Below are positions 10,061 through 21,345 of a stretch of 25,840 bases of DNA, one piece after another. The translations under genes and the position numbers were made by a program. This DNA is from Hyphochytrium catenoides (Eukaryota; Sar; Hyphochytriomycetes; Hyphochytriales; Hyphochytriaceae), in the NCBI GenBank assembly GCA_900088475.1, contig FLMG01001216.1, positions 1 through 25,840 of the forward strand. The letters run 5' to 3'. Each line of letters opens with the position of its first letter. The stretch's first letter is position 1. The notes beneath the pieces were generated by a model. That model was not told the DNA's origin, did not search any database, and saw nothing but the letters and a program-made list of their open reading frames with translations.

Positions 10061-10468
10061 CAAGTAAGAGTGAGAGAGAGACACACACACAGTTAGATAG
10101 ACAGGAGATAGCGAGAGACAGAGAGACAGAGATAGCGATTTAGCGAGAGAGGGACTGGACAGCGAAAGAGAGAGAGAGACTCACAGAGAGACTCGAAAGA
10201 GAACGGGCAAGAGAGAGNNNNNNNNNNNNNNNNNNNNNNNNNNNNNNNNNNNNNNNNNNNNNNNNNNNNNAGGGAGAGAGAGAGAGAGAAAGAGGCAGAC
10301 AAGAAAGAGGAGAAAGAGGGGGAAGAGAGAGAGAGAAGAGAGACACTGCTCGAGCACAGGCGAGCACAAAAGAGAGCCCGGAAACGGAACACAGGCAGGA
10401 AGAGTGGGAGCGGCACCACTAGTGGGCCTGGAGGAGAGGAGGAGAGGAGAGGAGCAGACCAACCTCAT
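10061..10468. repeat. Long GA-rich microsatellite containing an assembly gap
   Basis: The plus strand is dominated by GAGAGA runs on both sides of a 53-base N run. Minus-strand frames across it are Ser/Leu repeats produced by CT reading and by translating through N; they are not genes. The simple sequence is the likely cause of the gap, so the true tract length is unknown. Confidence 0.92.
10218..10270. other. Assembly gap (53 N)
   Basis: A run of 53 undetermined bases inside the GA microsatellite. The length may be estimated or arbitrary. Confidence 0.99.
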
Positions 10469-10929
10469 CACTCTTCTTCACAGTTGCGGCGACTCTCCTC
10501 CTCTTGCTACCAAACACCTCTCGTCCCGGCACCTCACAGCCCAGAGTTTTATCTGAAGTCTACAGCCCTCCTTCTCCGCTGGTGACCATCGCCCCTGACT
10601 CTGCACTTTGCCCGCATCAGCGTCTCCTACCTCTTTCGTGGAGCCAACGACGTCACCTAGAGCTCCAGCTTTGTTGCCAAGCTCCCAATGTGGAGCATCA
10701 GCTTCTGTTAACTAGAGAACAGGGGTAGTGACTGCCTTGCCGTGGTCGACAGGTCTCGAAGATATGGAAGTCCTCGTCGCGGCACTCAGAGTAGCAGTAT
10801 TTTGCTCGTAGAGATCGAGAGGAAGAAGAACACGAAGAGAAGCGCAAGAGCTCAGGCTAAGAGAACACATATACACGGCGGCGAGGAAGAGAAAGCTTCA
10901 CTTGGACGTTTTGGGACGGTTTTCTAAGT
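10469..10929. other. Probable promoter and 5' leader of the 489-codon gene
   Basis: No recognisable domain is encoded. The short plus-strand frames at 10504-10728 and 10742-10927 end in stops before the main ATG. They could be upstream ORFs or a leader, but no splice pattern ties them clearly to the downstream frame. Confidence 0.4.
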
Positions 10930-12399
10930 ATGAAGGCCACGTTTCAAAGGTCCGTGCGATGGGCGACTCCTCAGCCGAGTGTTCAGCTCGTTAGCGCGCG
11001 CTCCCAAGCAGGCATTCAAGAGTCAAACGATGGACAACCTCCAATGATCTCTGAGGAACCAGCTCCCAGTACATCCTCCACAATGAAGAAATCAAACAGC
11101 GACACCTTGCTCCGCCGCGTGAGGACACGAAGTATTAATGAGCAGACTGATCAGCCGCCCAGAAAAATCAGCCGACTAGATGGTAGTGCAGAGTGGGCAC
11201 AGGAGCAGCGTAGACGTTGGGTGCCGGCAATGGACCGTGGAAGAAGGCTGAGATTGCCGTCGGACGCGGTTGACCTCCCCCTAGAAGAGGCTGCATTCAA
11301 ACTACAAGCGGAGCTGCAAAGACTCCAAAGGGAAGGGGGTGACCGCTATCTCCAGCCGCCGCCGCAACAAAGGACGCTGTTGGAGAGCTCAGCAGGACGA
11401 GGAAGTCTTTCAACTGGAGATTTACAGAGCTGCGTTCACGACTTGAAGACAGCAGCGGAAAGCGTGATAGCCTCTGTCCAAAGGGATATAGAGGCGGCCA
11501 TAACTACTCATGTTCCGACACTTGCAATCTCTACTGGGAGGCAAAGACTGCCTCGGATGGAAAAGATTGCCGAGCAGACAGAGCCTGCTAACTCTGACGT
11601 GCCAGAGACCTCCGTAGCAACAGTTCTACAGCGTTCTACCTCTGTCTTCTTTGGTTTAGCCGACCAGGTAGAGTCATCGTCACCACAGTCAGCCGTAGAC
11701 GCGCAAAACAGTGTAGAAAGGCCAGACAATGAAGGAATGGGCGAGATGAACCACGAAGACGACGAAGAGTCAGATGAGACCTTTGTCCTTCGAACCATCG
11801 AGGAAGAGCGGCAGAAGCGGCTATCTAGTGCCACTAACCTCATGCCGGCAGGAGCTTTCCTTCATCGCCTGCAAGTCGAGAACCCAAAGGAAACCAGCAG
11901 CAGTGGCCCTAGATTTCCTTCTATCTCTCCTAAACCTCTCGTCTCCTCTGATGGTCCAGTTGCACCTTCTTCTTTTCTGGATAAGGGAACGATCACTACG
12001 GAAGTAAAGAAGGGCCCGGCCCCTCCTCCCCCTCTCCTCTCGCAGCAGCCGAGAGACAGACTTTCTTTCGAGAAATGGATCCCGGGACGGGTCTGCCCGA
12101 CACCGGGTACGCTTTCTCAAACATTCAAGTCAGGTGATGCCCAACGTGCACCTTCCCGTCGACAAAGAACCTCAAGCCAGTCCATCGATATCCCGAGCAA
12201 AACCAAAAGGAGTGCTTTCGAGGCATATAGTTCTGCGTGTTTGTCTCTTTCCCTGCTCCCTGCTCATGAACACTCTTCTCCTGTCACGGATGGAAAGCAG
12301 ATGAACAGCATCAGACAAAATGTTGAGCAGGTGCTGGCACTGGAGCAAGAAGACTCAAGAGAGGATGATGGCTCACTGCAATTCGAACTTGAGCTTTGA
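10930..12399 (+). CDS. Uncharacterised disordered protein, 489 aa
   Basis: A single open frame of 489 codons starts at ATG 10930 (context CTAAGTATGA) and ends with TGA. I do not recognise a family. The chain looks mostly disordered and polar. Residues 52-84 hold a basic, Ser-rich patch with RRVRTRS and PPRKISR, suitable for phosphorylation or nuclear import. Residues 117-136 (LPLEEAAFKLQAELQRLQRE) look like a short amphipathic helix. Residues 274-284 are acidic, and 286-303 (FVLRTIEEERQKRLSSAT) form a second likely helix. A Pro run (PAPPPP) lies at 363-368, and the C-terminus is acidic. No signal peptide or membrane segment is visible, suggesting a cytoplasmic or nuclear protein. It converges on the dynactin gene with 265 bp between the stop codons. 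Upstream coding exons are not excluded. Confidence 0.72.
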   Translation: MKATFQRSVRWATPQPSVQLVSARSQAGIQESNDGQPPMISEEPAPSTSSTMKKSNSDTLLRRVRTRSINEQTDQPPRKISRLDGSAEWAQEQRRRWVPAMDRGRRLRLPSDAVDLPLEEAAFKLQAELQRLQREGGDRYLQPPPQQRTLLESSAGRGSLSTGDLQSCVHDLKTAAESVIASVQRDIEAAITTHVPTLAISTGRQRLPRMEKIAEQTEPANSDVPETSVATVLQRSTSVFFGLADQVESSSPQSAVDAQNSVERPDNEGMGEMNHEDDEESDETFVLRTIEEERQKRLSSATNLMPAGAFLHRLQVENPKETSSSGPRFPSISPKPLVSSDGPVAPSSFLDKGTITTEVKKGPAPPPPLLSQQPRDRLSFEKWIPGRVCPTPGTLSQTFKSGDAQRAPSRRQRTSSQSIDIPSKTKRSAFEAYSSACLSLSLLPAHEHSSPVTDGKQMNSIRQNVEQVLALEQEDSREDDGSLQFELEL

Positions 12400-12664
12400 A
12401 CATAGCCCTTGCAATTGATCTCCCTCCCTTGGCAAATGCTCTCTCTTAGCCTATCAGTTCCCTGTTCTTTTAACTCCTCACTTCACACCATTTCTTCCTT
12501 CGCTCTCTTCCTTTTAGACAGACTTCTTCTCGCTTAGTATTTATTGCTATGGTCTGACGCGGCCAGAAGCCATCGAGTGTTAAATAGACCTTTCGTTCTG
12601 AAATGATGAGTTAAAACTTTGACACTATCCTTGCAAGCCTGTGCCATGCTGTTCCAAAAGCCGT
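12400..12664. other. Convergent intergenic spacer
   Basis: This 265-bp spacer separates the stops of the 489-codon gene (+) and the dynactin gene (-). Much of 12410-12540 is pyrimidine-rich on the plus strand. The two 3' UTRs probably share or overlap it. Confidence 0.6.
12540..12545 (-). terminator. Possible dynactin polyadenylation signal
   Basis: Read on the minus strand this is AATAAA, about 120 bp past the dynactin stop codon. Motif and position fit, but there is no transcript evidence. Confidence 0.4.
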
Positions 12665-15600
12665 CTAACCGACCAGAATGTGCTGCAATTGGTGGAGATC
12701 GTATCGGCTGATATGCATGGGAAGACAGAGCCCGCCAGTGCTGCCCTTCTTTTTTTCTCCTAAGTGTATTCTCCCTAGGGGCAATCCTTCTGTGGCCATT
12801 TGCTCAGAGAAGAGTGGAAAGGCGTATTTAGTTTCACTGAAATTCCACGCAGCCTGACGAGCAACAGAGAAGGTGTCAGCGGTCAGGTCCAAGGGGAAGT
12901 GCGTGTAGGTGAAGGATACGCATAAAGTCTAGAGCGAAAGCGTCACTGACCGTCGCTCCAGGATTTTTGTCAAGAATGGCCTCCGTTGCCTCCTGCTTGA
13001 CCTTTTGCACCTCCTCCTGAAGCCTCAGGCGCTGGACCCGAGCGGAGAGAAACTGAGAGTAGGAGAGTTAGATGTTTGGCAAGCAGTTCGCCTAGCTGAG
13101 AAAAGGGTAGCCAATGGAAAAAAGCCTGGGAATGTTGTTGTAGGTTTATTGACGGCCATCTATTTACCTGCTGGTGGGCGGGAACTTCCGGAGATGCGAG
13201 ATCGACGACTGAGGGCATCGCTCTGAGACCTCGCAGCCGCTTCTGAAGGTCAGTGACTCGCTAAAACAGAGAGGTAGTAGCGGCGGAACAAGCCGTGTGA
13301 GCAAGAACACAAGTGGTGTATCGGCATGGATGTGAAGAGTCGTAGAACAGCAACAACTGAGCTGGAGAGCGAATATACAGACGGACTAATAGGGAGAGGT
13401 TGAGCTCTGTATGCGAACCAAGGTAGTCAGGTGGCAGCGACAAAGGTCCGCCATCGAAGGAATCTCCGTCGCCATACCTTTACCATCTGACCATAACTCT
13501 CTTGTGACTCCGTCTTAGATCTGGAGCTGGTGCCAGGAAGTGGCTTGAGGTGCTTAAGCTCATTCTGCATAGTCAGGTATTAGTCGATTCCTCCTCCTCT
13601 ATTCTCCATCATAACTTATCATCCCGTTCCCTTCTATGCATCTTCTAATCCCGCAACTCGTTATTAGGGAACTAGTTATACCCTCCAGGACCCCGGATCT
13701 TCCCCCTCTTGCCTTCAGGTTATCCTCTCCTTCTTGCCCTGCAAAGAGGCTCCAACGCCGTACCTGCGTAGCGTAGGCCTTCCACGCTGCGAGTCTCTTT
13801 CTCAAATATTTGTTGACACTTTGAAGGGCCACCATCTCCTCCTCCGCGATGAAGTCAGCAGCGGTTGGGGCTCCCGTACTTGGAGCGACGCCCTGCATGC
13901 TAAATAAACTTCGAACGCTGCGAGAGAGATTCGCTCGACCAGGAGTTCGAGATGGTGTTGCAGAGCCAGGGCCCACCTTCAGTAAAGAGTGGCAGAATAT
14001 GTAGAGCAACAGGCAATGGAAAGGTCAACTTAGCGACGTAACTAAGTGAAGGTAGGACTGCTAAGAGAAGAAGGATATAAGCAGCGCGTGGCCCTTCCAT
14101 GATTCACCCTTCGCGCAAAAATTTCCCTCTCAATCCCTGTCCAATCCTGTCTGCACTCTCTCGTCATTCTTGCCCTAGCCGGGACTGGCCCTTCTAACCA
14201 ACGCCAGTCAAAGGAGAAAATGTTGCCATACCGCTGAGGAGAGCTTGATTTGTTTCTTGAGGTCTCTGTTCTCAGCGTCCACAGCGTCTTTGTCCTTATG
14301 GAGCTCGTCCAGTGCGCGCTCAAATTCCTCTCTTTCTTTTGCATGGAGCTTCAGGGCATCTTCGTAGAGTTGACGGCTTTCTTCAGAACGAGAGCGACTG
14401 CGTTGCAAATCGCTCTGCGCATGCCCAATATGACAGCGGTAGAAAATGCGGACAACGGAGCGAGAAGCGCAAGGTAGAGAGGCAAAGGAAAGCATTTGGG
14501 GACGGTGAAAAAGATGAGAATAGCGATTTAGCCGCGGCGCTGTGGATGTATACCTCGAGCTTGCTCCTAATAACCTCCGCCTTGCTTAACTCTCTCTCCT
14601 TTGTCCTGAGCTCCTGACTGGTCAAGGAGAGATGCTCCTTTGCTCTATCAAGCTCTTTCTGGACGTTAGCTGCCCCCAGGAGCTGACTTCGGATAACGGC
14701 CGCTCTCTTCTGCCTATTGATGGTGGAGCGTAGAGCGAGGAAGTTTATCAGATGCAGAATGCTAGTTGTCATATAACGTCTGCGCTGACCAAGGCGAGAG
14801 CTGCGCCGAGGGCTGGCTGTCAGCCTCTTCCACATCCTCCGTAATTGGTCTATGTCTCAGAGCAGCAGTGAGAGAGCCGATCGTCACCTCCTTGTAGATG
14901 GACTCAGCCTGATGACAAGGGAGCCGTCATTTACGAGAGGTGGCATTACCATCGGATAATGCCCCGACGATCTATCTGAGTACGTAGGAGAGCATCTTCT
15001 TTCAGGCAGTTGCTAACATTAGTTCCTAACCTTTAGCTTCAGCGCCCGGCTCTCCTGCAGCAATCCTCCCTCACCAATCTCGGTACGGAGGGTCTGCACA
15101 TCCTCACCGTCCGCACCTGAAAGCGATAAGAATCTGCTTGTCCTCTGCGAGAACCCAAGTACGATTAGTGACAGTGAGGTGAGAGCTATATAGTGGTAGT
15201 GGCTGAGCCAAAATCTCCAGAAAGAGATGAAAAGGAAACTGACAACCTTCTCCTATACCTGCTTGCCTGCCCCAAGCAAATTGTTGGCTTTCTTAAGAAG
15301 CCGAGAGCTCTCCTCCCTTATGCGCCGTAAATGAGTGAGACAATCTCCCCCAGTAATAGTTAGAGCTTGGTTATCGCTAGGGTCCGCGGCCTGGGGAAAG
15401 TGGTAGATTCCCAAAGAGGCAAGGAAAGAGAGAGGGTAGAGGAGTGATAAGAAGTAATGAGAGGACGAAACAGAGCGGGAAAGCGATTACTGCTGCCTAT
15501 ATATTTTTATCCTTGACACGTGCTCCTTACCACTTCATCGCCTACTTTCTTGAGCAGCCTCTTACAAAGGCTGCTGAACTCAGAAATCTCCTCATACAGT

Positions 15601-18600
15601 TCCCCCAAAGGCTGAGCAAGTAGAAGATAGTTCTTCTCCTGAGAACCGTCAAACCAGCCATTAAAGACCCAGATCATTCGTGAGGTAGAAACTTCCGACT
15701 CACCTTAACCTGTGTCAATACCCATTGTAACGTGGCTTGCAGATAAGCTCCATGAATGGCAGCACATTGGACGTCATAGGAAGACTTCAGTTTTGCAAAA
15801 GAACGAAGGGGAAGAAGTGTGCCTTCTTCAACACCCGCAATAGCGCCGAGCACCCAGTCCTCGGCTAGTGTAACAAGTCGGCTACTTTCTGAGTACGCAT
15901 TGTTTGTGCCTTCCAACAAGGGTGATTGAGTGCCACAAAGGAAAATGAGATCAAACAGGGAGCACCAAACCTCCTAATACTCCGCCTCCTTGCCCTATGG
16001 AGGCCATGAGCCCATCGAGTATTATATCTGCCTCGGTAAATAGCGGCTTGGCGCGTCCAGCAACCTCAAGATAGACCTCATAGCTCGTTGTAGCTGACGA
16101 CAAAAAGCCAAGGTAGAGAGATGCTTGGCATTTCACTTTAGCGAGAGCTAAGGCCACCTCAGCTTCGTGGTATCTCATAGCTTCGTCGATTTCAACCCCT
16201 GAAAGTTAGACTTAGCACGGTTATAAGAAAGCATGGTAGGCGATCAAGTAACGCAAGAACCTAAAAGGATATACAAGAGCATAAGACGGATGGCTTGCCA
16301 GTCCTGCGAGCGATAGAACTATACCTAACGCACTCAGCTGGTTCTGTGCACTGGACCTATCACAATATTGGAGGACGAAGTTGCATTTTAGTTTCACTCC
16401 CTCCAGCAATTGCTGGCCCTCCAATGCTTCAAAGTCTGATCGAACGACTTCGATCGGAACCAATCCTTGCAGCAGCTGAACCTCCATAGCACTCTTCGCG
16501 GTCTTAGTCTGCAGGTAGACATGTAAGGGAGAGATTTAACGAAGGATTCAGTGTGCAGGGGACTAGACTAAAGGAGCCCTGACCGTGGCAGGGCAATGAC
16601 CTTGGTTTGACCGTGGCAGGGCAAGAATGGACTTAGGAAGAAAGAGCAGAAGTTACTATAGAGGTATTAGACATTCGAAACAGACGCCATTCACAATGTA
16701 TGCCTTTGGAGGGCACCGAGGACTACTCGAGCCGGCATGGTAGGGAGACAAAGACCTATAGCGTCGCCTTACCAATGCGATATGAATATCTACATCTTTC
16801 TTCCGAGCTATCTCCACAACATTCCTCAGGGAAAGAGAAGCATTCAAGGCCGCCTGCGCCTGTCCTTTCACCTCCTCCAGCGCCGTGCTCTCTTGAGAGA
16901 CTTGGCCCTTAAGAACATCGATTTCTTGACGGAGCTGTCGCACCCTATGGTCGATGACAAAGTGAAGCAATGTTAGAGGACTCTCGACCATTGGCACTGG
17001 TCGGAGGTAAGATGCGCCATATGGAGGACACTGACGTACAAGTCACGGAACTGAGTGATGGTCCTTTCTCTATCATCCAGTGAGGCTCGCTGGGTGGATA
17101 ATTGCACTGCCAAATCCCTAATTCGTCGATCTTTGGCCCCGCTCTCAGCCCGTAGCTGGGCTTCTAGCTCTAAGTGATGCTCCTCCAACTCTTCTGACAT
17201 CTCCTTCAACGCTTCAAGATTTGCTAGATTGCCTTCTAGATCCTTCACTCGTTCGCTGGTGCGAAAATAAGATGTGGACATAAGCAAGGAAAAGTAAGTA
17301 CAAAGAGTAGGCTACGCATTGCCCTACCTCATTTCCAGGTTCTTCTCAGTAATTTTCTCCACCATCTCCTCATAAACATTGGCGACATCCAGCATCTCCT
17401 TAAGCTCTTCTACTTCCTTTTCCTAGGCGCATTTCAAAAGTGAGAGCGGTTGAGAAGTAAATCGCATTGACATTAATTCACCAGCTGAGTTTTTCGACTC
17501 TTTGTCTCAGACAACTCTTCCTGGACCGCAGCCAACTCCGCACATTGGCGCTCGAAAGCGCGGACCTAAGAGAGAAGAGAGTCATGGTCAGCAGGAAGGA
17601 GCCCTTGAAAGTATAGCTGGCCATGACGAAGCTGTGAGACTCGAACTACTCTTACCTGTCTTGTCAGATCAGACTTCTCAGCGGTGTGACGCTCATGCAG
17701 CGCTTTGATGGCCGTCCGCAGCTGAGAGTTCTGCTCAATCATGGCCTGAGAGTTGCTGTCGGTGGCAGAACTCACAACTGGAGCTGTGGAAACAAGTGGA
17801 TGCGAGACAAATGCAATCAATTGTGAGAGATCTGTCGCCATTGAACAGTAGATCTGATCTCCATTTCATTCCCGCTGGATATTAATTCTTCTCCCTTCCA
17901 CTCGTTACAGTCTCTTAGTTCGAATGAAAGCCCGCGCAGCTGTTACCGTTCAGATGTTGCGTCTCTTGGAGAAGCTTTAGCTGGCCCTCTAGCTCCTCAG
18001 CCCTCTCCTCAGCGATCTCTCGTTCCGTCTCAAGAGTTTCCTTGTCCAACGTTAGCATCTCGACCATTTCGTTCGCCTCATCAAGTTGCTGCTGAAGCTC
18101 CTCACACCTTCTCTGTGAGGCTGAAAGCTTGGCTCGCAGCTACCAGGCAAATGTGGGCACCAAAAGGTAAGACTGCCATTCAGTAACAGCCAGAATAAAG
18201 GGCATGGTAAGTACCTGGGCCTCCTCAGCAAGCCATTTTTGTTGGTCAGTAGATGTCTGAGCTGCTTGGCGCTTAGACTCGGAGAGCTCTGCCTCGAGCT
18301 CTGATAGCTGTCACATAATCATGTGAATGGCGAGTAAGCACAGATGCACCGTAAGCGGACTTCTCCTTCGAGTTGACAGGGAACTGCTGAGCTATGAGAG
18401 ATATGGTACTTCCATACCTTAGCTTTCTGGAGAGACATTATACCTTCTAGCTGTGCTACCTCCTCTCTGCTTGTTTGTTCTAAGCCTCTAAGTTTCTTGT
18501 TCATTTCGTCTTGCACCATCAGCTTGGAGATGTCTGAGCTTGAGCGTAGGTCGCTGAGTTGGCGCTCAAACTCCCTTCTTAGCGCCTCAATGTCAGTAGA

Positions 18601-19909
18601 GCCTGCACCAGTTAATCTATTTATCTGGGGGCGACCAAGAAAAGAAGATTTCTCGAGTGAAGAAATAGCTCCAGTAGACTATGTACCTTCCCCTGAAGCG
18701 CCACTGGCTGTTCTTTGAAGGGATTCCAGCTGCTTCTGAACGCTGAGGAGCTGCTCCTCCTTCTCTCTGAGCTTCACTTCCAGCTCTGATATCTGAGCTG
18801 TTGCCTGCATAGGGTGCGTCAGCAGCATTCAGGCAAACTCGAATGGTACCAGATCACCTCGCAGCTGATAGCTATGTGAAGATAGTTCAACAGCGCAACA
18901 CATTACCTGGGAGAGGTCTTCATGACGCGTGCCGGATTCGGTCTCGGGACGCCTACTGTCTGCGATTGAATGCATGCATAAGTAAGGAAGTAGCAGATAG
19001 TTAGTAAGGAGGTAGCAGAGGCCAGCAGGAGGGAAGAAGTAAATTAGCGTAACCGTAAAGTTGAGCAAAATCCGCAGGGAGTGGCAGATATTTTTGAGGC
19101 CTCCACAGTTGGGGTGTCTATCCAGAGCATCACCTTCTACATTGCCGGCATCTTCTAGTGGTTCGAGGTTTGTGCTGCTCTCAGAGATCACACTTTTGCC
19201 GTCTTCATCAGTGGCGTCACCTTCTGTTGTTGCGGATGCGCTCCCCGCGCTCGCGGCGGCCGGGGATTCCACTCTTCCCCTTATACCTTTTGAGAGCGAA
19301 GAGCTAGGTGCGCCTTTTGGAGGTAAGAGCCTGGAGCCTCCAGCGATCGAAGACCGCCTAGATGCCACGGACGCAATTCCTGCAGTCCTGTAACAAATGC
19401 GGGAAGCGCGTTTGGGGAAGAGTTAGCTCAGTTTCGAGGACGTGAATCTGCCTGGCGGCAGCTAAGAGTCTTGCAACCTCGTAGAGCTTTCGGATGGCGA
19501 AGAAGCGCTGGAAGCGCGTTTCTCTTTCATTGCCAGGAGTCTTGACGAGGTTCTCACTGGGGAGGGCCTGGTAGCTCCGCTTGTGATGGTAGCTGAGGCG
19601 CCTTCTAGCTTCACCTGATAGTGCACACCTAGGTTATCTATGTCTTACCCTTACTCCAGTGTCCCGGCGAAATGTTTTCCATACCTGGGATTGTTTGACA
19701 AATATGCCATGCATTTCCATGCATTCGAAGTACCTTCGTCCTCCTAGCGAACCGTCATTCTTCCCCTCAGCTTTGTCAAGCTCTATGCCGATCCACTCCC
19801 CAGCTGCGACGTGAGTGGGTCCTATGTAGCGAACCACGCCCACTTTACCCGCTGCGACAACTCTATCCCCAACGGTAAACGGGGCAGATGAGCCTCCTGT
19901 GGCCGCCAT
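12665..19909 (-). CDS. Dynactin subunit p150/Glued, 27 exons
   Basis: The product is the large dynactin arm, which links dynein to microtubules and cargo. Exons: 19909-19685, 19614-19478, 19387-19134, 18959-18907, 18804-18687, 18602-18418, 18307-18215, 18139-17947, 17783-17656, 17565-17482, 17422-17328, 17255-17040, 16944-16773, 16508-16325, 16198-15971, 15909-15704, 15638-15531, 15390-15259, 15144-15031, 14908-14790, 14713-14554, 14414-14232, 13976-13764, 13564-13478, 13260-13168, 13031-12951, 12853-12665. All introns are GT-AG and phases agree, giving 1,349 residues; animal p150 is near 1,280. A CAP-Gly domain (about 11-75) has GKNDG at 49-53, then YFEC and HGIFVKQSQ. A Ser/Arg-rich basic linker (76-222) precedes coiled coil 1 (from 224), which includes dynactin-type EEMVEKITEKNLEM in exon 11. 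Exons 14-19 form the inter-coil region, exons 21-22 a second coiled coil ending ENRDLKKQIKLSS. Exon 20 may instead end at 14778. The ATG has A at -3 and G at +4. Confidence 0.95.
16580..16624. repeat. 17-bp direct repeat inside dynactin intron 13
   Basis: TGACCGTGGCAGGGCAA occurs at 16580-16596 and again at 16608-16624, a 28-bp period. The repeat falls in the longest intron of the dynactin model (16509-16772, 264 bp). No function is apparent; replication slippage is the simple explanation. Confidence 0.85.
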
Positions 19910-20989
19910 CCTCACCCTAAATCTTGGAGGGAATGGCGCAAGGAAACAAGGAACTGAAACTTCTGGCAATGCCCGGGCAATTGCGCCGGCTGCTGACTGA
20001 CGTTTCACCGAGCGGATGAGGGATCTCAGAATGCAGACCTAACTAACTGGATGCATGCTGAAGTGGGAGAAAAGCAAGAGAGCAGGTCAGGCAAGGCTCA
20101 CTCGCGAGAGACTGCCTCGTGGCTCCTTCTTCCAACTATCGATCCCCCTCTCTCCTCCACAAAAATGCATTGACTTGGTCCCTCGATAGCTCCTTCCACT
20201 TTCCGGCAGTGAGCTAGCGGCCACTGCTGGTGCTTCAACCACCCTCTAGGTGACAAATCTTCTACTTACTAGCCCAGACAGGACACATAGTGCTCATTCT
20301 TCCTTCTCGACCCGCGACGATCTCATCTTGATGCAGCCCACTGAGCAGTACAAAATGAAACAAGCAGGAGCTGATCTGGTAAATTTCGGCAACAGGTATG
20401 TTATCACGTTGTTATTACCAGTTACAAGCACTCTTTTCCTGGGGTGAGGAGCCTAGTTTTGGGATGTAACCGAGACTAGGATGTTCCCGAACTTCAGCTC
20501 CATCAAAGATACCCAGCCTTTCAACTTGTTTACAATCCTGAAGTGAGGACGTCATCCGGCCTTCGGCTGCAGGGCCTTCTTGAGCGCTCCCCGTGAAAGT
20601 CTCCATCTTCGTCTTTCTCTGCCATGACGACGCCAGCGTCTGCTGGAGCCACAAAAGAAGGGAAGTCCACAATGTGCTTCATCTTCTTTGTAGGTGAGAG
20701 GAGGTAGAGAGGGCCAGGTTACTGAACATGGAGACATCACGAAGGAGAATAAGGTGACGGCTTAGTAAATACGAAGGTCGATGAAGTCACTGAAAGAGGT
20801 AGAAGAGAGGAAGAGAAGAAGAGGGAGTGCGAGATCCCTTGAGAGAAGCACAGGCAGACTCTTCTCTCTCTATCAAGAGACAGCTTGGTCGTGTCATCAT
20901 CCCCAACTCTCAAAGGTTGCAACTGCTGCGAGCTGTTGGAGGCTGTACCAGTGCAAGAATGATTATCGGGAGATTGTTACAGAGACAAA

Positions 20990-21076
20990 CAGAAGACTGG
21001 AGAAGAAGAGGAACTAGGAAGAAGGGAATAGCGCGTGGGTTGTGTGAGAGAGAGAGAGAGGAGGGAGGAGGGGGGC
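20990..21076. repeat. Purine-rich tract with GA run
   Basis: The plus strand is largely A/G, ending in a GAGAGAGAGAG run followed by GGGAGGAGGGGGG at about 21045-21076. A CT-rich tract at 21262-21345 lies about 190 bp away. Confidence 0.7.
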
Positions 21077-21261
21077 ATCGTGCCACTACTACTAGGCTTG
21101 CTATTATGGTAAACGCCGGCCCAACGAGTACAGGCGAGCTAAACAGCATGATAGGCTTCCCCCCGCTGCCTTCTTGCCAAGTATGGTGGTGAGTCGTCCG
21201 CCATCCCTCGTCTTGCCTCCGTTGAAGTTGAGGAGCAGTTTCATTCTTGATGTCATGTTTC

Positions 21262-21345
21262 ACTGCTTCTCTTCTTTTCCCTTTCCTCCCCCTATCTTCC
21301 TCTTTTCCTTGTTCTTCTCTCTCCTTTCTCTATCTTGTATCTTTC
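21262..21345. repeat. Pyrimidine-rich tract
   Basis: The plus strand is almost all C and T across about 80 bp (CTTCTCTTCTTTTCCC and similar). It has opposite strand polarity to the purine tract at 20990-21076. A short plus-strand frame through it is Phe/Ser/Pro-rich from composition alone. Confidence 0.7.

Noticed and set aside
10093-10471. Ser/Leu-rich minus-strand ORFs around the N run
   Set aside because: They are translations of a CT microsatellite and read through unknown bases.
19910-20008. Longer dynactin N-terminus starting upstream of 19909
   Set aside because: The upstream start would be GTG at 20008, not ATG. The ATG at 19909 has a strong context and sits ten residues before the CAP-Gly domain, as expected.
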